From: Sphingomonas sp.
GTDB taxonomy: Bacteria > Pseudomonadota > Alphaproteobacteria > Sphingomonadales > Sphingomonadaceae
Direction: 5' to 3'
Length of the DNA stretch: 50,954 nt
NCBI RefSeq assembly: GCF_019746665.1
Contig: NZ_JAIERS010000010.1
Location: 1 to 50,954 of the forward strand
In this document: positions 1 through 7,787 of the stretch, in pieces
Layout of the letters: every line of letters begins with the position of its first letter
How positions within the stretch are numbered: the stretch's first letter is position 1
Made by a program: the position numbers and the translations under genes
The notes under the pieces: model-generated
What the model was told of the DNA's origin: nothing
Databases searched by the model: none
What the model saw: only the letters and a program-made list of their open reading frames with translations

Positions 1-95
1 GGGGTTGTTGGGGGGGGGGTTTTGGGGGTTTTTTTTGGGGGGGTGTTTTTTTCTCCCCCCCCCCCCCCGGGGGGGGGGGGGGGGGGGGGGGGGGG
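1..95. other. Homopolymer low-complexity end (probable artefact)
   Basis: This stretch consists only of long G, T and C runs, ending in a run of about 27 G. It shares nothing with the mixed, codon-structured sequence that begins near 96. Runs of this kind are typical of two-colour Illumina poly-G reads or of a collapsed contig edge. It should not be interpreted biologically, for example as a G-quadruplex. Confidence 0.8.
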
Positions 96-140
96 CCATA
101 AGAAGCTCAAGCGGCGCACCAGGCGCAGCCCCTCACCCAA

Positions 141-164
141 CCCTCTCCCCCAAGGGGGAGAGGG
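141..164. repeat. Perfect C/G-rich hairpin next to the hslV stop
   Basis: An 11-bp perfect stem (CCCTCTCCCCC / GGGGGAGAGGG) with a 2-nt AA loop lies immediately downstream of the hslV stop on the minus strand. There is no T tract after it, so it is not a classic intrinsic terminator. Its sequence style (CCCAACCCTCTCCC then GGGAGAGGG) resembles the interspersed hairpins at 33045-33136 and 42141-42261, so it is probably a copy of the same palindromic intergenic repeat. Confidence 0.6.
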
Positions 165-713
165 CTAGGAAGTAGGCAGGCTTTCGATCGTCAAATTGCC
201 GTTGGTGTAAACGCAGATATCCGCCGCGACCTGCATCGCCTTGCGCGCGAGCGTCTCGGCATCGGCCTCGTAATCGGCGAGCGCGCGGGCGGCGGCGAGC
301 GCGAAATTGCCGCCTGAGCCGATCGCGGTGATACCCGCCTCGGGCTCCAGCACGTCGCCATTGCCCGTTACGACCAAGGTCACATCCTTGTCGGCGACGA
401 TCAGCATCGCCTCCAGATTGCGGAGATATTTGTCGGTCCGCCAATCCTTGGCGAGCTCCACCGCCGCACGAAGCAGCTGCCCGTGATGCTGCTCCAGCTT
501 GCGCTCCAGCCGTTCGAACAGGGTGAAGGCGTCGGCGGTCGCGCCGGCGAAGCCGCCGATCACCGCGCCGTCGCCCAGCCGGCGGACTTTCTTCGCATTG
601 GGCTTCATCACCGTCTGGCCCATCGAGACCTGGCCGTCGCCCGCGATCACCACTTTGCCATTCTTGCGCACGGAAAGGATGGTCGTGCCGTGCCACTTGA
701 TCGGATCACTCAT
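165..713 (-). CDS. hslV: ATP-dependent protease subunit HslV
   Basis: This is the proteolytic subunit of the HslUV (ClpYQ) cytoplasmic protease, a two-ring dodecamer that degrades unfolded and regulatory proteins fed by the HslU ATPase. The 182-aa product carries a short propeptide (MSDPIKWHG) followed by the TTIL start of the mature chain, so the catalytic threonine is Thr10 after processing. The AGDGQVSMG segment and [14 protein letters not shown] are typical of the family. Propeptides of this size are usual in alphaproteobacteria. hslU, normally the next gene, would lie beyond the window edge. The gene is divergent from the adenine deaminase gene with about 100 bp between them. Confidence 0.96.
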   Translation of the reverse strand: MSDPIKWHGTTILSVRKNGKVVIAGDGQVSMGQTVMKPNAKKVRRLGDGAVIGGFAGATADAFTLFERLERKLEQHHGQLLRAAVELAKDWRTDKYLRNLEAMLIVADKDVTLVVTGNGDVLEPEAGITAIGSGGNFALAAARALADYEADAETLARKAMQVAADICVYTNGNLTIESLPTS

Positions 714-814
714 GGCCCGCGATGTGGCGCCGCGCGCATTTTATGCAAGTGGTCGCGCCCGCTGGCGCGGGAGGCTGCTTTCGTTTTGGCCCCGCCACGT
801 TAAAAGCCAAAGCC

Positions 815-1819
815 ATGACCGAACTCGACGCCTTCATCACCGGCCTGCCCAAGGCCGAGCTTCACCTGCATATCGAGGGTAGCCTGGAGCCAGAGCTGAT
901 GGTGGCGCTCGCCCGACGCAACCGGCTCACCCTGCCGTTCGCGAGCGTGGAGGAGGTGCGCGCCGCGTATAACTTCTCCAAGCTGCAGGATTTCCTGGAC
1001 ATTTATTATGCCGGCGCCGACGTGCTACGCACCGCCGAGGATTTTCGCGACCTCGCCACCGCCTATTTCGATCGCGCGGCGGCGGACGGCGTGGTTCACG
1101 CCGAAATCTTCTTCGATCCGCAGACCCATACCGATCGCGGCATCCCGATGGCGGAGGTGGTCGAGGGCCTGTTCGCCGGCATGGCCGAGGCCGAAGCGCA
1201 GCATGGCCTTACCAGTAAGCTGATCCTCTGCTTCCTGCGCCATCTGGACGAGGATGCGGCCTTCGCGACGCTGAAGGCCGCCGAGCCCTGGCTCGATCGC
1301 ATCGCCGGCGTCGGGCTCGATTCGTCCGAACTGGGGCACCCGCCGAGCAAATTCGCCCGCGTCTTCGCCCGCGCGGGCGAGATGGGGCTGATGCGCGTCG
1401 CCCATGCCGGCGAGGAAGGCCCGGCGGACTATGTGCGCGAGGCGCTCGACCTGCTGCATATCGACCGGCTCGATCACGGCAACCGCAGCCTCGATGATCC
1501 CGAACTCGTCGCCCGGCTCGCCGCCGAGCAGATGGTGCTGACGGTGTGCCCGCTCTCCAACGTGAAGCTCTGCGTGGTGGGCGACATCGCCGATCACCCG
1601 ATCGACGCGATGCTGGCGGCGGGGCTGAAGGCGACGATCAATTCGGACGATCCCGCCTATTTCGGCGGCTATGTCGCGGACAATTACCGCGCGGTCGCCA
1701 CGGGCCGGGGGCTGGATCGCGCGGCGCTGAAGCAGCTCGCGCGCAACAGCATCACCGGATCGTTCCTGAGCGATGCCGAGCAGGCGCCGCTGCTCGCGAA
1801 GCTCGACGCCTATGCCTAA
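815..1819 (+). CDS. Adenine deaminase (adenosine/AMP deaminase superfamily)
   Basis: The 334-aa product is a metal-dependent purine deaminase of the adenosine deaminase fold. It has the N-terminal metal-binding HLH within AELHLHIEGSLEPEL, a central HAGEEG, and the C-terminal SDDP aspartates. The HLHIEGSLEPE form and the LDSSELGHPPSKF segment match the adenine deaminases of this superfamily (adenine to hypoxanthine) rather than classical adenosine deaminases with HVHLDG; this is family knowledge, not proof. The ATG at 815 was chosen because upstream residues are not family-like. Its stop overlaps the next gene, a phosphoribosyltransferase, by 8 nt, which fits purine salvage. The alternative is a true adenosine deaminase. 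Confidence 0.85.
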   Translation: MTELDAFITGLPKAELHLHIEGSLEPELMVALARRNRLTLPFASVEEVRAAYNFSKLQDFLDIYYAGADVLRTAEDFRDLATAYFDRAAADGVVHAEIFFDPQTHTDRGIPMAEVVEGLFAGMAEAEAQHGLTSKLILCFLRHLDEDAAFATLKAAEPWLDRIAGVGLDSSELGHPPSKFARVFARAGEMGLMRVAHAGEEGPADYVREALDLLHIDRLDHGNRSLDDPELVARLAAEQMVLTVCPLSNVKLCVVGDIADHPIDAMLAAGLKATINSDDPAYFGGYVADNYRAVATGRGLDRAALKQLARNSITGSFLSDAEQAPLLAKLDAYA

Positions 1820-2327
1820 GCTCACGCCCGTTCCCTATGAGGCGTTCGTGGCCGATGTCCGCGAACTTGCGCGCGCGATTCCGGCGAGCGGCTGGACGCC
1901 CGATTTCCTGATCGGCATCGGCCGCGGCGGGCTTGCCCCCGCGGTCTATCTCAGCCACGCGACCGGCTGGCCGATGCTCTCGGTCGATTATTCGTCGAAC
2001 GTGCATGATTTCTCGGGCGCGCCGCTGGTCCGGCTCGCCGAGCGCGCGGCGGCGGGCGAGCGGCTGCTGTTCGTCGACGACATCAACGACAGCGGCGGCA
2101 CGATCACCCGGCTGCGCGGCGAGCTGGCGGCGGCGGGGGCGCCCAATGGTGCGATCCGCTTCGCGACCTTGCTCGACAATGTCCGTTCCTCGGCGCGCGT
2201 GGAGTATGCCGCGCGCCAGCTCGATCGGTCGGTGGTGAAGGACTGGTTCGTCTTCCCGTGGGAAGCGATGGCGCCGACCGAAATCGTGCTGGAGGACGCC
2301 GCCGCCGTCCCGGAACGTACCGCCTAG
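1812..2327 (+). CDS. Purine-type phosphoribosyltransferase
   Basis: This 171-aa type I phosphoribosyltransferase would transfer ribose-5-phosphate from PRPP to a base. The PRPP-binding loop is LLFVDDINDSGGT (near residue 90-100), and the N-terminal FLIGIGRGGLAPAVYLS supplies the PPi loop. The ATG lies inside the end of the adenine deaminase gene (8-nt overlap), giving translational coupling. Adenine deaminase would make hypoxanthine, which a hypoxanthine/xanthine phosphoribosyltransferase could convert to IMP; the substrate is inferred from this context only. The gene ends one base from the convergent DUF1203 gene. Confidence 0.85.
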   Translation: MPKLTPVPYEAFVADVRELARAIPASGWTPDFLIGIGRGGLAPAVYLSHATGWPMLSVDYSSNVHDFSGAPLVRLAERAAAGERLLFVDDINDSGGTITRLRGELAAAGAPNGAIRFATLLDNVRSSARVEYAARQLDRSVVKDWFVFPWEAMAPTEIVLEDAAAVPERTA

Positions 2328-2328
2328 G

Positions 2329-2796
2329 TCACGCCCGCTCGATCCGCGCCGCGTAGCAGCCGCGCTTGGCATAATGGGCGTGGCAGTAGGCGACGTCATC
2401 GCGAGCGAGGAAGCGCTCGATCACCGGCACCAGCGCCGCGCCATCGGCGAGATCGGCGTCGACCATCTCGCCCGCCGCGTCAAACGCGCGCAGCGAGATC
2501 GGGCGGACGCGGATCACCTCGGGAAGCGTATCCACCGCGGTGAACGCCTCGGTCGCGCCCTCGCGCACGAAGATCGCGTGGCGCGAGCGATAGGGCGTGT
2601 CGGCGCTTTGATGCTCGTAATTGAGCAGCAGCGCGGTTTCGCCGGGCATCAGATCGCGCAGCTCGACGCGGTCGGGGAAGCCGGGATGGGCATCGACCTG
2701 ATAGCGCCGCACCCCGCGCGCGGCGAGCTCGGCGTCGCTGAGGCCATAGAGCGGGACGAAGGGCGCGGGATCGAGCCCGGTGACACGGAAGGACAT
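2329..2796 (-). CDS. DUF1203 family protein
   Basis: This 155-aa soluble protein has the conserved DUF1203 layout: an N-terminal VTGLDPAPFVPLYGLSD, a central GETALLLNYEHQ followed by TPYRSRHAIFVREG, and a C-terminal AYCHAHYAKRGCYAARIER. The function of the family is unknown. The start is supported by AGGAG seven bases upstream of ATG. It lies 69 bp after the CX5R phosphatase that ends the cobalamin operon and on the same strand, but its own strong ribosome binding site leaves its membership in that operon open. Confidence 0.85.
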   Translation of the reverse strand: MSFRVTGLDPAPFVPLYGLSDAELAARGVRRYQVDAHPGFPDRVELRDLMPGETALLLNYEHQSADTPYRSRHAIFVREGATEAFTAVDTLPEVIRVRPISLRAFDAAGEMVDADLADGAALVPVIERFLARDDVAYCHAHYAKRGCYAARIERA

Positions 2797-2865
2797 GGTG
2801 CTTCTCCTGATGGGTGCGCACCACCTACCGCCGGTGCCCCAGCACTCGCGTCCCGGGCGTTGCGT

Positions 2866-3369
2866 TCAAACTTGGGGAAGCGGCCCCAGCGCCTCGACCA
2901 GCACGTCACCGCCCTTGCCGGGGCGCCACAGGACGAGCCCGCCGCGCGCGATCTCCGCGCCGCGCCCGATGCTCGCGATCGCCGCGATCATCGCCCCGCC
3001 TGCCCCCAGCGCCGCGTCGGCGAGCGCGACGACCAACGGGTTGGGCGTCGCCCAGGGCGCGAGCGCGCGCAGCTCCTCGGCCAGCGCCTGCCCCGCGCCG
3101 GGCCGGGCGCGGCAGGCGAGCGCATAAGCGAGCGCGGTCGAGCGGCTGACGCCGGCGAAGCACGTCACCAGCGCGGGAAGCGGCGCGGCGAGCGCGCGCG
3201 CGATCAGCGCCGCATCGGGGGCGACCAGCCCGGGGCGGGATTCAGCGATGTCGTTGAACACCAAATCCACGCCCTGGGCAGGCACCGGGCCACCCGGCGA
3301 GCGCGCGCGCAGCCAGCAGGCGGTGCTGGGCGCGGCGCCCGCCGCACTTTCCGGCCCGAAGACGATCAC
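2866..3369 (-). CDS. Predicted CX5R (protein tyrosine phosphatase-like) phosphatase
   Basis: The 167-aa product contains CFAGVSRS (Cys70 to Arg76), the CX5R P-loop of the cysteine-based phosphatase superfamily, in a compact alpha/beta protein with an upstream FNDIAESRPG segment. It resembles the predicted tyrosine phosphatases of COG5350. The GTG start overlaps the cobS stop in a GTGA, so it is translationally coupled to cobS and belongs to the riboswitch-controlled cobalamin operon. This raises the inference that it dephosphorylates an intermediate of lower-ligand assembly such as alpha-ribazole phosphate. No CobC-type histidine phosphatase is visible in the window. A role on phosphoproteins cannot be excluded. 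Confidence 0.75.
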   Translation of the reverse strand: MIVFGPESAAGAAPSTACWLRARSPGGPVPAQGVDLVFNDIAESRPGLVAPDAALIARALAAPLPALVTCFAGVSRSTALAYALACRARPGAGQALAEELRALAPWATPNPLVVALADAALGAGGAMIAAIASIGRGAEIARGGLVLWRPGKGGDVLVEALGPLPQV

Positions 3370-4103
3370 GCGGTGGCGAGCCCGGCGAGCAGCGCCGCCT
3401 CAGCGAGCGCCTCGCAACCGCCGAGCACGTCGCCGGTCCAGCCGCCGATCAGCCGGCGGGCGGTCCGCGCGAGCCATAGCACCACAAGCGCCGCGAGCAC
3501 CGCGCCCGCCCCACCCGCCACGGGACGCAGCAGCAGCAAGGGCGCGAGCCCGATCACCAGCGCCAGCGCCGCCTCCCTCCAGCGTACGCCCTCGGGCGCG
3601 GGCTTCAGCTTGGCCTCGGCGGGATCGCGTGCGTAAGCCATCCCCGCCATCACCGGCGCGACCAGCGCGCGCGCGGCGCCCCCCGCCAGCACCAACGCGA
3701 GCGCGCCTTCCACGGGCGCCATCCGTGCCAGCACCGCCGCCTTGAAGCTCAGCACCGCCCACAGCGCGAGTGCGCCATAGCTGCCGAGCCGGCTATCCTT
3801 CATGATCGCCAGCCGCCGCTCGGGGCTGAGGCCGCCGCCAAGCCCGTCGGCGGTATCGGCCAGCCCGTCCTCGTGAAAGCCGCCCGTCACCAGCAGCCCC
3901 GCCGCCAGCGCCGCGATCGCCGCCGGCCAGCCGGGAAGCACCAGGCTCACCCCCCAGAACACCGACCCCGCGAGCGCGCCGACCAGCCAGCCAATCACCG
4001 GGAAGAAGGGCACCGCACGGGCGATCCATTGCGGCTGGAAATCGGGCAGCGCGGGGGTCGGCAGCCGCGTCAGGAATTGCAGCGCGACGACGAGGCCCCT
4101 CAC
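3366..4103 (-). CDS. cobS: Adenosylcobinamide-GDP ribazoletransferase CobS
   Basis: CobS joins adenosylcobinamide-GDP and alpha-ribazole (or its phosphate) to make cobalamin (phosphate) at the cytoplasmic membrane. The 245-aa product begins VRGLVVALQFLTRLP and has the DTADGLGGG motif, a signature of the family, then five to seven hydrophobic segments. The open frame extends much further upstream, but homology starts at the GTG at 4103, which overlaps the cobT stop as GTGA. Downstream, a GTGA overlap couples it to the phosphatase gene. The length is normal for CobS. Confidence 0.93.
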   Translation of the reverse strand: MRGLVVALQFLTRLPTPALPDFQPQWIARAVPFFPVIGWLVGALAGSVFWGVSLVLPGWPAAIAALAAGLLVTGGFHEDGLADTADGLGGGLSPERRLAIMKDSRLGSYGALALWAVLSFKAAVLARMAPVEGALALVLAGGAARALVAPVMAGMAYARDPAEAKLKPAPEGVRWREAALALVIGLAPLLLLRPVAGGAGAVLAALVVLWLARTARRLIGGWTGDVLGGCEALAEAALLAGLATA

Positions 4104-5095
4104 AGCACCTCCGCGAGCGGCGCGACTTCGGCCAGCAACCGCGCGGCGGCGCGCAGCAGCGGCGCGGCGAGCACGGCGCCAGTCCCCTCGCCTAGCCGTA
4201 GCCCGAGATCGAGCAGCGGCGCCGCGCCCAGCTGCGCGAGCAGCAGCGTGTGCCCGCGCTCGGCCGATCGGTGCGCGAAGATCAGCCGCTCGGCGAGCAT
4301 GGGTTCGAGCCGGATCGCGGCAAGCGCGGCGGCCGAGGCGATGAAGCCATCGACCAACATCACCTTGCCCGCGCGCGCGCCGCCGATGAACGCGCCCGCC
4401 ATCATCGCGATCTCGCACCCGCCGAACGCGGCGAGCACCGCGCGGGGGTCGCCGGCGTCGCTGCGCGCGGCGGCGCGTTCGAGCGCGGCGGTCTTGCGGG
4501 CCAGGCCTTCCGAGTCATGGCCGGCGCCGAGGCCGATGCAATCGTCGAGCGGCGCGGGGAGCAGGCGGTGCATCACCAGCGCCGCGCTCGACGAATTGCC
4601 GATGCCCATTTCGCCGAGCGCGAGCACGTCCGCGGCGCGCCCGGCGGCGATTTCGGCGCCCCGGGCGAGCGCGGCATCGACCTCGGCGGGGCTGAGCGCG
4701 TCCTCGCGCGCGGCGTTGCGAGTGCCAGGGCGGAGCTTGGCGTCGATCAGGTCGGGGTGCGGCGGCAGATCGGCGGCGACCCCGGCATCCACCACAGTCA
4801 CCGCCACGTCCGCCGCGCGGGCAAGCGCGTTCACGCTCGCGCGGCCGCTCAGGATCAGGCGCACCATCGCCAGGGTGACGCTGGCAGGATAGGCGGCGAC
4901 GCCCTCCTCGGTCAGCCCGTGATCGCCGGCGAACACCAGTGCCTCGATCCGCTCGACGCTTGGGGTGAGCGTACCCTGGATCGCGCCAAGCTTCACCGCG
5001 AGCGCCTCGAGCGCGCCGAGCGCGCCGGGCGGCTTGGCCTGCGCGTGGAGCTTCGCGCGCAGAGCGGTAACGAGGCTGGGGTCGAACGGCGTCAC
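4100..5095 (-). CDS. cobT: Nicotinate-nucleotide--dimethylbenzimidazole phosphoribosyltransferase CobT
   Basis: CobT activates the lower-ligand base (usually 5,6-dimethylbenzimidazole) by transferring the phosphoribosyl group of nicotinate mononucleotide, giving alpha-ribazole 5'-phosphate. The 331-aa product has the N-terminal KPPGALGALE, the conserved VFAGDHGLTEEGVAAYP, GEMGIGNSSSAAL near residue 161, and the C-terminal GLRLGEGTGAVLA holding the catalytic glutamate. The start is a GTG that overlaps the btuD stop (GTGA), and its own stop overlaps the cobS GTG. Its place behind an ABC importer suggests remodelling or completion of imported corrinoids. Confidence 0.95.
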   Translation of the reverse strand: MTPFDPSLVTALRAKLHAQAKPPGALGALEALAVKLGAIQGTLTPSVERIEALVFAGDHGLTEEGVAAYPASVTLAMVRLILSGRASVNALARAADVAVTVVDAGVAADLPPHPDLIDAKLRPGTRNAAREDALSPAEVDAALARGAEIAAGRAADVLALGEMGIGNSSSAALVMHRLLPAPLDDCIGLGAGHDSEGLARKTAALERAAARSDAGDPRAVLAAFGGCEIAMMAGAFIGGARAGKVMLVDGFIASAAALAAIRLEPMLAERLIFAHRSAERGHTLLLAQLGAAPLLDLGLRLGEGTGAVLAAPLLRAAARLLAEVAPLAEVL

Positions 5096-5877
5096 AACCG
5101 TTCCACCAAGTCGATCGCCAGCCCGGTCTCCCCGGCGGAGACACGCGCGCGGATGCCATAAACTTGCGCCAGCCGTTCGGGCGTCAGCACCTCGGCGGGT
5201 GTCCCTTCGGCCACCAGCCGCCCCTCATGGAGCAGCAACAGCCGATCGGCGACGCGCGCGGCGAGGGGCAAGTCGTGGAGCGTTAGCAGCACCCCCAGCC
5301 CCGCCGCCGCCTGCGCGCGAAACAGCGCGATCGCGTCGAGCTGGCGCCCGGGATCGAGCCCGGCGAGCGGCTCGTCGGCGAGCAGAAAGCGCGGCGCTCC
5401 GGCGAGCGCGCGGGCGAGCAGCACCCGCGCCCGCTCGCCGCCCGACAGGCTGGTCGCGTCACGGCGGGCGAACGCGCTCATGCCCACGGTGTCGAGCGCG
5501 GCGGCGATGGCGGCCTTGTCCTCGGCGGCGCTGCTCGCCCCACGCCAGGGGAGTCGCCCGAGCCCGACCAGCGTCTCGACGCTTACCGGCCAGGCGATTT
5601 CGGGGATTTGCGGCAGGAAGCCCAAAGCGCGGGCACGTTCCGGGGGCCGCCAGCCGGTAATCGGCCGGTCGCCGAGCGTCACCTTACCTCCGTCAGGCGG
5701 GCGCAGCCCGGCGAGGCAGGCGAGCAAGGTCGATTTGCCCGCGCCGTTGGGGCCGAGCACGACGCTCACCGCGCCGGGCGCGAACCGCGCGCTGACCCCG
5801 GCAAGCACCGGGCGGCCGCCAAGCGCGACCCGTACATCGTCCGCCGCCAGCACGTCGCCCTCCGGCAGCGGCATCAT
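5092..5877 (-). CDS. btuD: Cobalamin ABC transporter ATP-binding protein BtuD
   Basis: This 261-aa ATPase would power vitamin B12 or cobinamide import with the adjacent permease. It shows Walker A GPNGAGKST (residues 42-50), the signature LSGGERARV, Walker B FLLADEPLAGLD and the switch histidine in LTLHDLP. The start is the ATG at 5877, part of an ATGA overlap with the permease stop; the longer upstream frame only reads antisense-like sequence over btuC. The family also includes haem and siderophore ATPases, but the riboswitch and cobTS neighbours fix the corrinoid assignment. Confidence 0.92.
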   Translation of the reverse strand: MMPLPEGDVLAADDVRVALGGRPVLAGVSARFAPGAVSVVLGPNGAGKSTLLACLAGLRPPDGGKVTLGDRPITGWRPPERARALGFLPQIPEIAWPVSVETLVGLGRLPWRGASSAAEDKAAIAAALDTVGMSAFARRDATSLSGGERARVLLARALAGAPRFLLADEPLAGLDPGRQLDAIALFRAQAAAGLGVLLTLHDLPLAARVADRLLLLHEGRLVAEGTPAEVLTPERLAQVYGIRARVSAGETGLAIDLVERL

Positions 5878-6842
5878 CGCAGCCGCCGCCGGAGCGTCAG
5901 CACCAGCGCCAGGAAGAACGGCGCGCCGAGCGCCGACAGCGCGACCCCCAGCCGCACTTCCTCGGCGGTCGGCAGCAGCCGCACCGCCATGTCGGCGGCG
6001 AGCATCAGCGCCGCGCCGCCCAAGGCGCTCGGCACCAGCAGCGCGCTCGGGCGCGCCCCGACCAGCGGGCGCAGCAGATGCGGCACGATCAACCCGACAA
6101 AACCGATCACGCCGGTCGCCGCAACGCACACCCCGGTCGCGAGGCCGACGCCCACCACCAGCATCAGCCGTGCCCGCCCGAGCCGCGCGCCAAGCGACCG
6201 CGCGCCGGCCTCGCCCAGCGTCAACGCATCGAGCGCCGGGGCGGTCGCGAGCACCAACGCCCCGCCCGCCAGCGCCAGCGGCAGTGTGTAACGCAGATCA
6301 TCCACGCTGCGGTCCTGCAGCGAGCCCATCAGCCATTTGATGATCTCCCCCGATGCCCAGGGATTGGGCGCGAGGCTGAGCGCGAGCGCGATTCCCGCAC
6401 CCGCGACCGTTTGTAGCACCACGCCCGCGAGCACGAAGGTCACCGTCCCGCCGGTAAGCCCCGCCAGCGCGAGCAGCAGCAGCACGCCCACGCCCGCCCC
6501 CCCGATCGCCATCGTCGGCAGCAGCCAGAAGCTGGTGAGGCTGAAGTAAAGCGACAGCACCGCCCCCAAGGACGCCATCGCCGACACGCCGAGCAACCCC
6601 GGATCGGCGAGCGGGTTGCGCGTATAGCCCTGCAGCGCCGCCCCCCCCAGCCCCAAGGTCGCGCCGACGATCACCGCGAGCAGCGTCCGGGGCAGCCGGA
6701 GCTCGAACAGCAGCACCCCGAGCGTACCCGGCGTGCCCCATAGGCTGAGCGGAATCCACACTCGCCCGACCGAAAGCGACAGCAGACCGAGCAGAAGCAC
6801 GCCGGTGCCGAGCGCGACAATGGTGGCGGCGGTGCGGCTCAT
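5874..6842 (-). CDS. btuC: Cobalamin ABC transporter permease BtuC (FecCD family)
   Basis: This 322-aa polytopic inner-membrane protein of the FecCD/BtuC family would form the translocation channel as a homodimer. Visible hallmarks are RLPRTLLAVIVGATLGLGGAA, the QGYTRNPLADPGLLGVS segment, LMGSLQDR, and the C-terminal GFVGLIVPHLLRPLVG with the cytoplasmic loop that contacts the ATPase. About nine to ten hydrophobic helices can be seen. The ATG at 6842 overlaps the btuF stop (ATGA), and its stop overlaps btuD. The operon position after a cobalamin riboswitch supports B12 as the substrate. Confidence 0.92.
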   Translation of the reverse strand: MSRTAATIVALGTGVLLLGLLSLSVGRVWIPLSLWGTPGTLGVLLFELRLPRTLLAVIVGATLGLGGAALQGYTRNPLADPGLLGVSAMASLGAVLSLYFSLTSFWLLPTMAIGGAGVGVLLLLALAGLTGGTVTFVLAGVVLQTVAGAGIALALSLAPNPWASGEIIKWLMGSLQDRSVDDLRYTLPLALAGGALVLATAPALDALTLGEAGARSLGARLGRARLMLVVGVGLATGVCVAATGVIGFVGLIVPHLLRPLVGARPSALLVPSALGGAALMLAADMAVRLLPTAEEVRLGVALSALGAPFFLALVLTLRRRLR

Positions 6843-7687
6843 GCCAGCACCTCGCGCCCGCGCGCGAAAGTGGCGACCGCGCGAACCATCGCCGGCCCCG
6901 CGCAATAGAGCAGCCGTTCGGGAAAGGTGACGCGCGGCGTGTGCCCGGCGAGCTTGGCGAGCGCGGGATGGGTGAGCACCCGGTCCGCCCAGGGCGCGCG
7001 GCCATGTTCGCCCAGGAACAGGATAGCGGGCGGCGCCTGGAGCAAGTCTTCCAGCCGCACCGTGCCCCATTTGCGCACGCCGTAATGCGCGGCGGCGTTG
7101 GTGAAGCCGGCGCGTTGGAGCAGCGCATCGGGCAACGTGCCGCCGCCCGCGACGAAGCCATTGGGCTGGAAGATGAGCGCCGGGCGTGGCCGCCAGCCGA
7201 GCGGCGCCGAAGCGCAGGCGAGCGCGATCTCGATCCGGCGCCGGAGCTTTGCCCCCGCTCCGGGCTCCCCGACCAGCGCCGCGACCCGCGCGATCTCGGC
7301 GAGCGCCGCCTCGATCGTGTCGCACACGTCGAACAGCTCGACCGTAAGCCCGGCCCGCGCCAGCGCCGCCCGTGTCGCGCGATCGGTGTGGCGGCTGGCG
7401 AGCACCAGATCGGGCCGCAGCAGCACCACCTCCTCGGCGGTTTCATGCGTGATCGGCAGCCGCGCCGCGCGCTCGGCGATCGTCGAGCCGATCGGATCAT
7501 GCGAGAAATGGCTCAAGGCGGCGATGCGATCTGGGGTGACCAGTTCGATCAGGATCGCGTCGGTGCAGGGGCTGAGCGAGACGATCCGGCGTGGCGCCAC
7601 GCGCGCGGCGAGCGCCGGCGCCGCGAGCCATAGCATGGCCGCGCCCGCGATTGTCCTTCGGCTCGGCCCGGTCGCTCCGTTGCCCAT
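6839..7687 (-). CDS. btuF: Periplasmic cobalamin-binding protein BtuF-like
   Basis: The 282-aa product is the substrate-binding component of the ABC importer. After an N-terminal export signal (ATG at 7687; GPSRRTIAGAAMLWLAAPALA) it reads RIVSLSPCTDAILIELVTPDRIAALSHF, the opening of type III (BtuF/FhuD) binding proteins, then RPDLVLASRHTDR and a long linker helix between two lobes. The SRRTIAG before the hydrophobic stretch resembles a twin-arginine motif, so Tat export is possible. It is the first gene after the cobalamin riboswitch. The upstream frame running into the riboswitch is not coding. Confidence 0.88.
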   Translation of the reverse strand: MGNGATGPSRRTIAGAAMLWLAAPALAARVAPRRIVSLSPCTDAILIELVTPDRIAALSHFSHDPIGSTIAERAARLPITHETAEEVVLLRPDLVLASRHTDRATRAALARAGLTVELFDVCDTIEAALAEIARVAALVGEPGAGAKLRRRIEIALACASAPLGWRPRPALIFQPNGFVAGGGTLPDALLQRAGFTNAAAHYGVRKWGTVRLEDLLQAPPAILFLGEHGRAPWADRVLTHPALAKLAGHTPRVTFPERLLYCAGPAMVRAVATFARGREVLA

Positions 7688-7703
7688 AACCCGCCATCGC
7701 TCG

Positions 7704-7725
7704 CCCGCCGGCCGATTCCGGCGGG
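7704..7725 (-). promoter_or_regulatory. Leader hairpin just upstream of btuF
   Basis: An 8-bp perfect stem (CCCGCCGG / CCGGCGGG) with a 6-nt loop lies in the mRNA leader between the cobalamin aptamer and the btuF start, ending 17 nt before the ATG. It may be part of the riboswitch expression platform that hides or frees the translation start. No T tract follows it, so translational rather than transcriptional control is the more likely reading. This is inference from position. Confidence 0.45.
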
Positions 7726-7787
7726 GCATCGTCACGCGGGATATGTCCCGTATCGGCCCGCGCTTCCCGGCGGGCTGATGGACGATC

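Noticed and set aside
71..95. G-quadruplex at the window start
   Set aside because: A pure G homopolymer at a contig edge is best explained as a sequencing artefact.
2374..3636. A 420-codon plus-strand frame across DUF1203, phosphatase and cobS
   Set aside because: It runs antisense to three overlapping genes of the cobalamin operon and shows no protein-like pattern.
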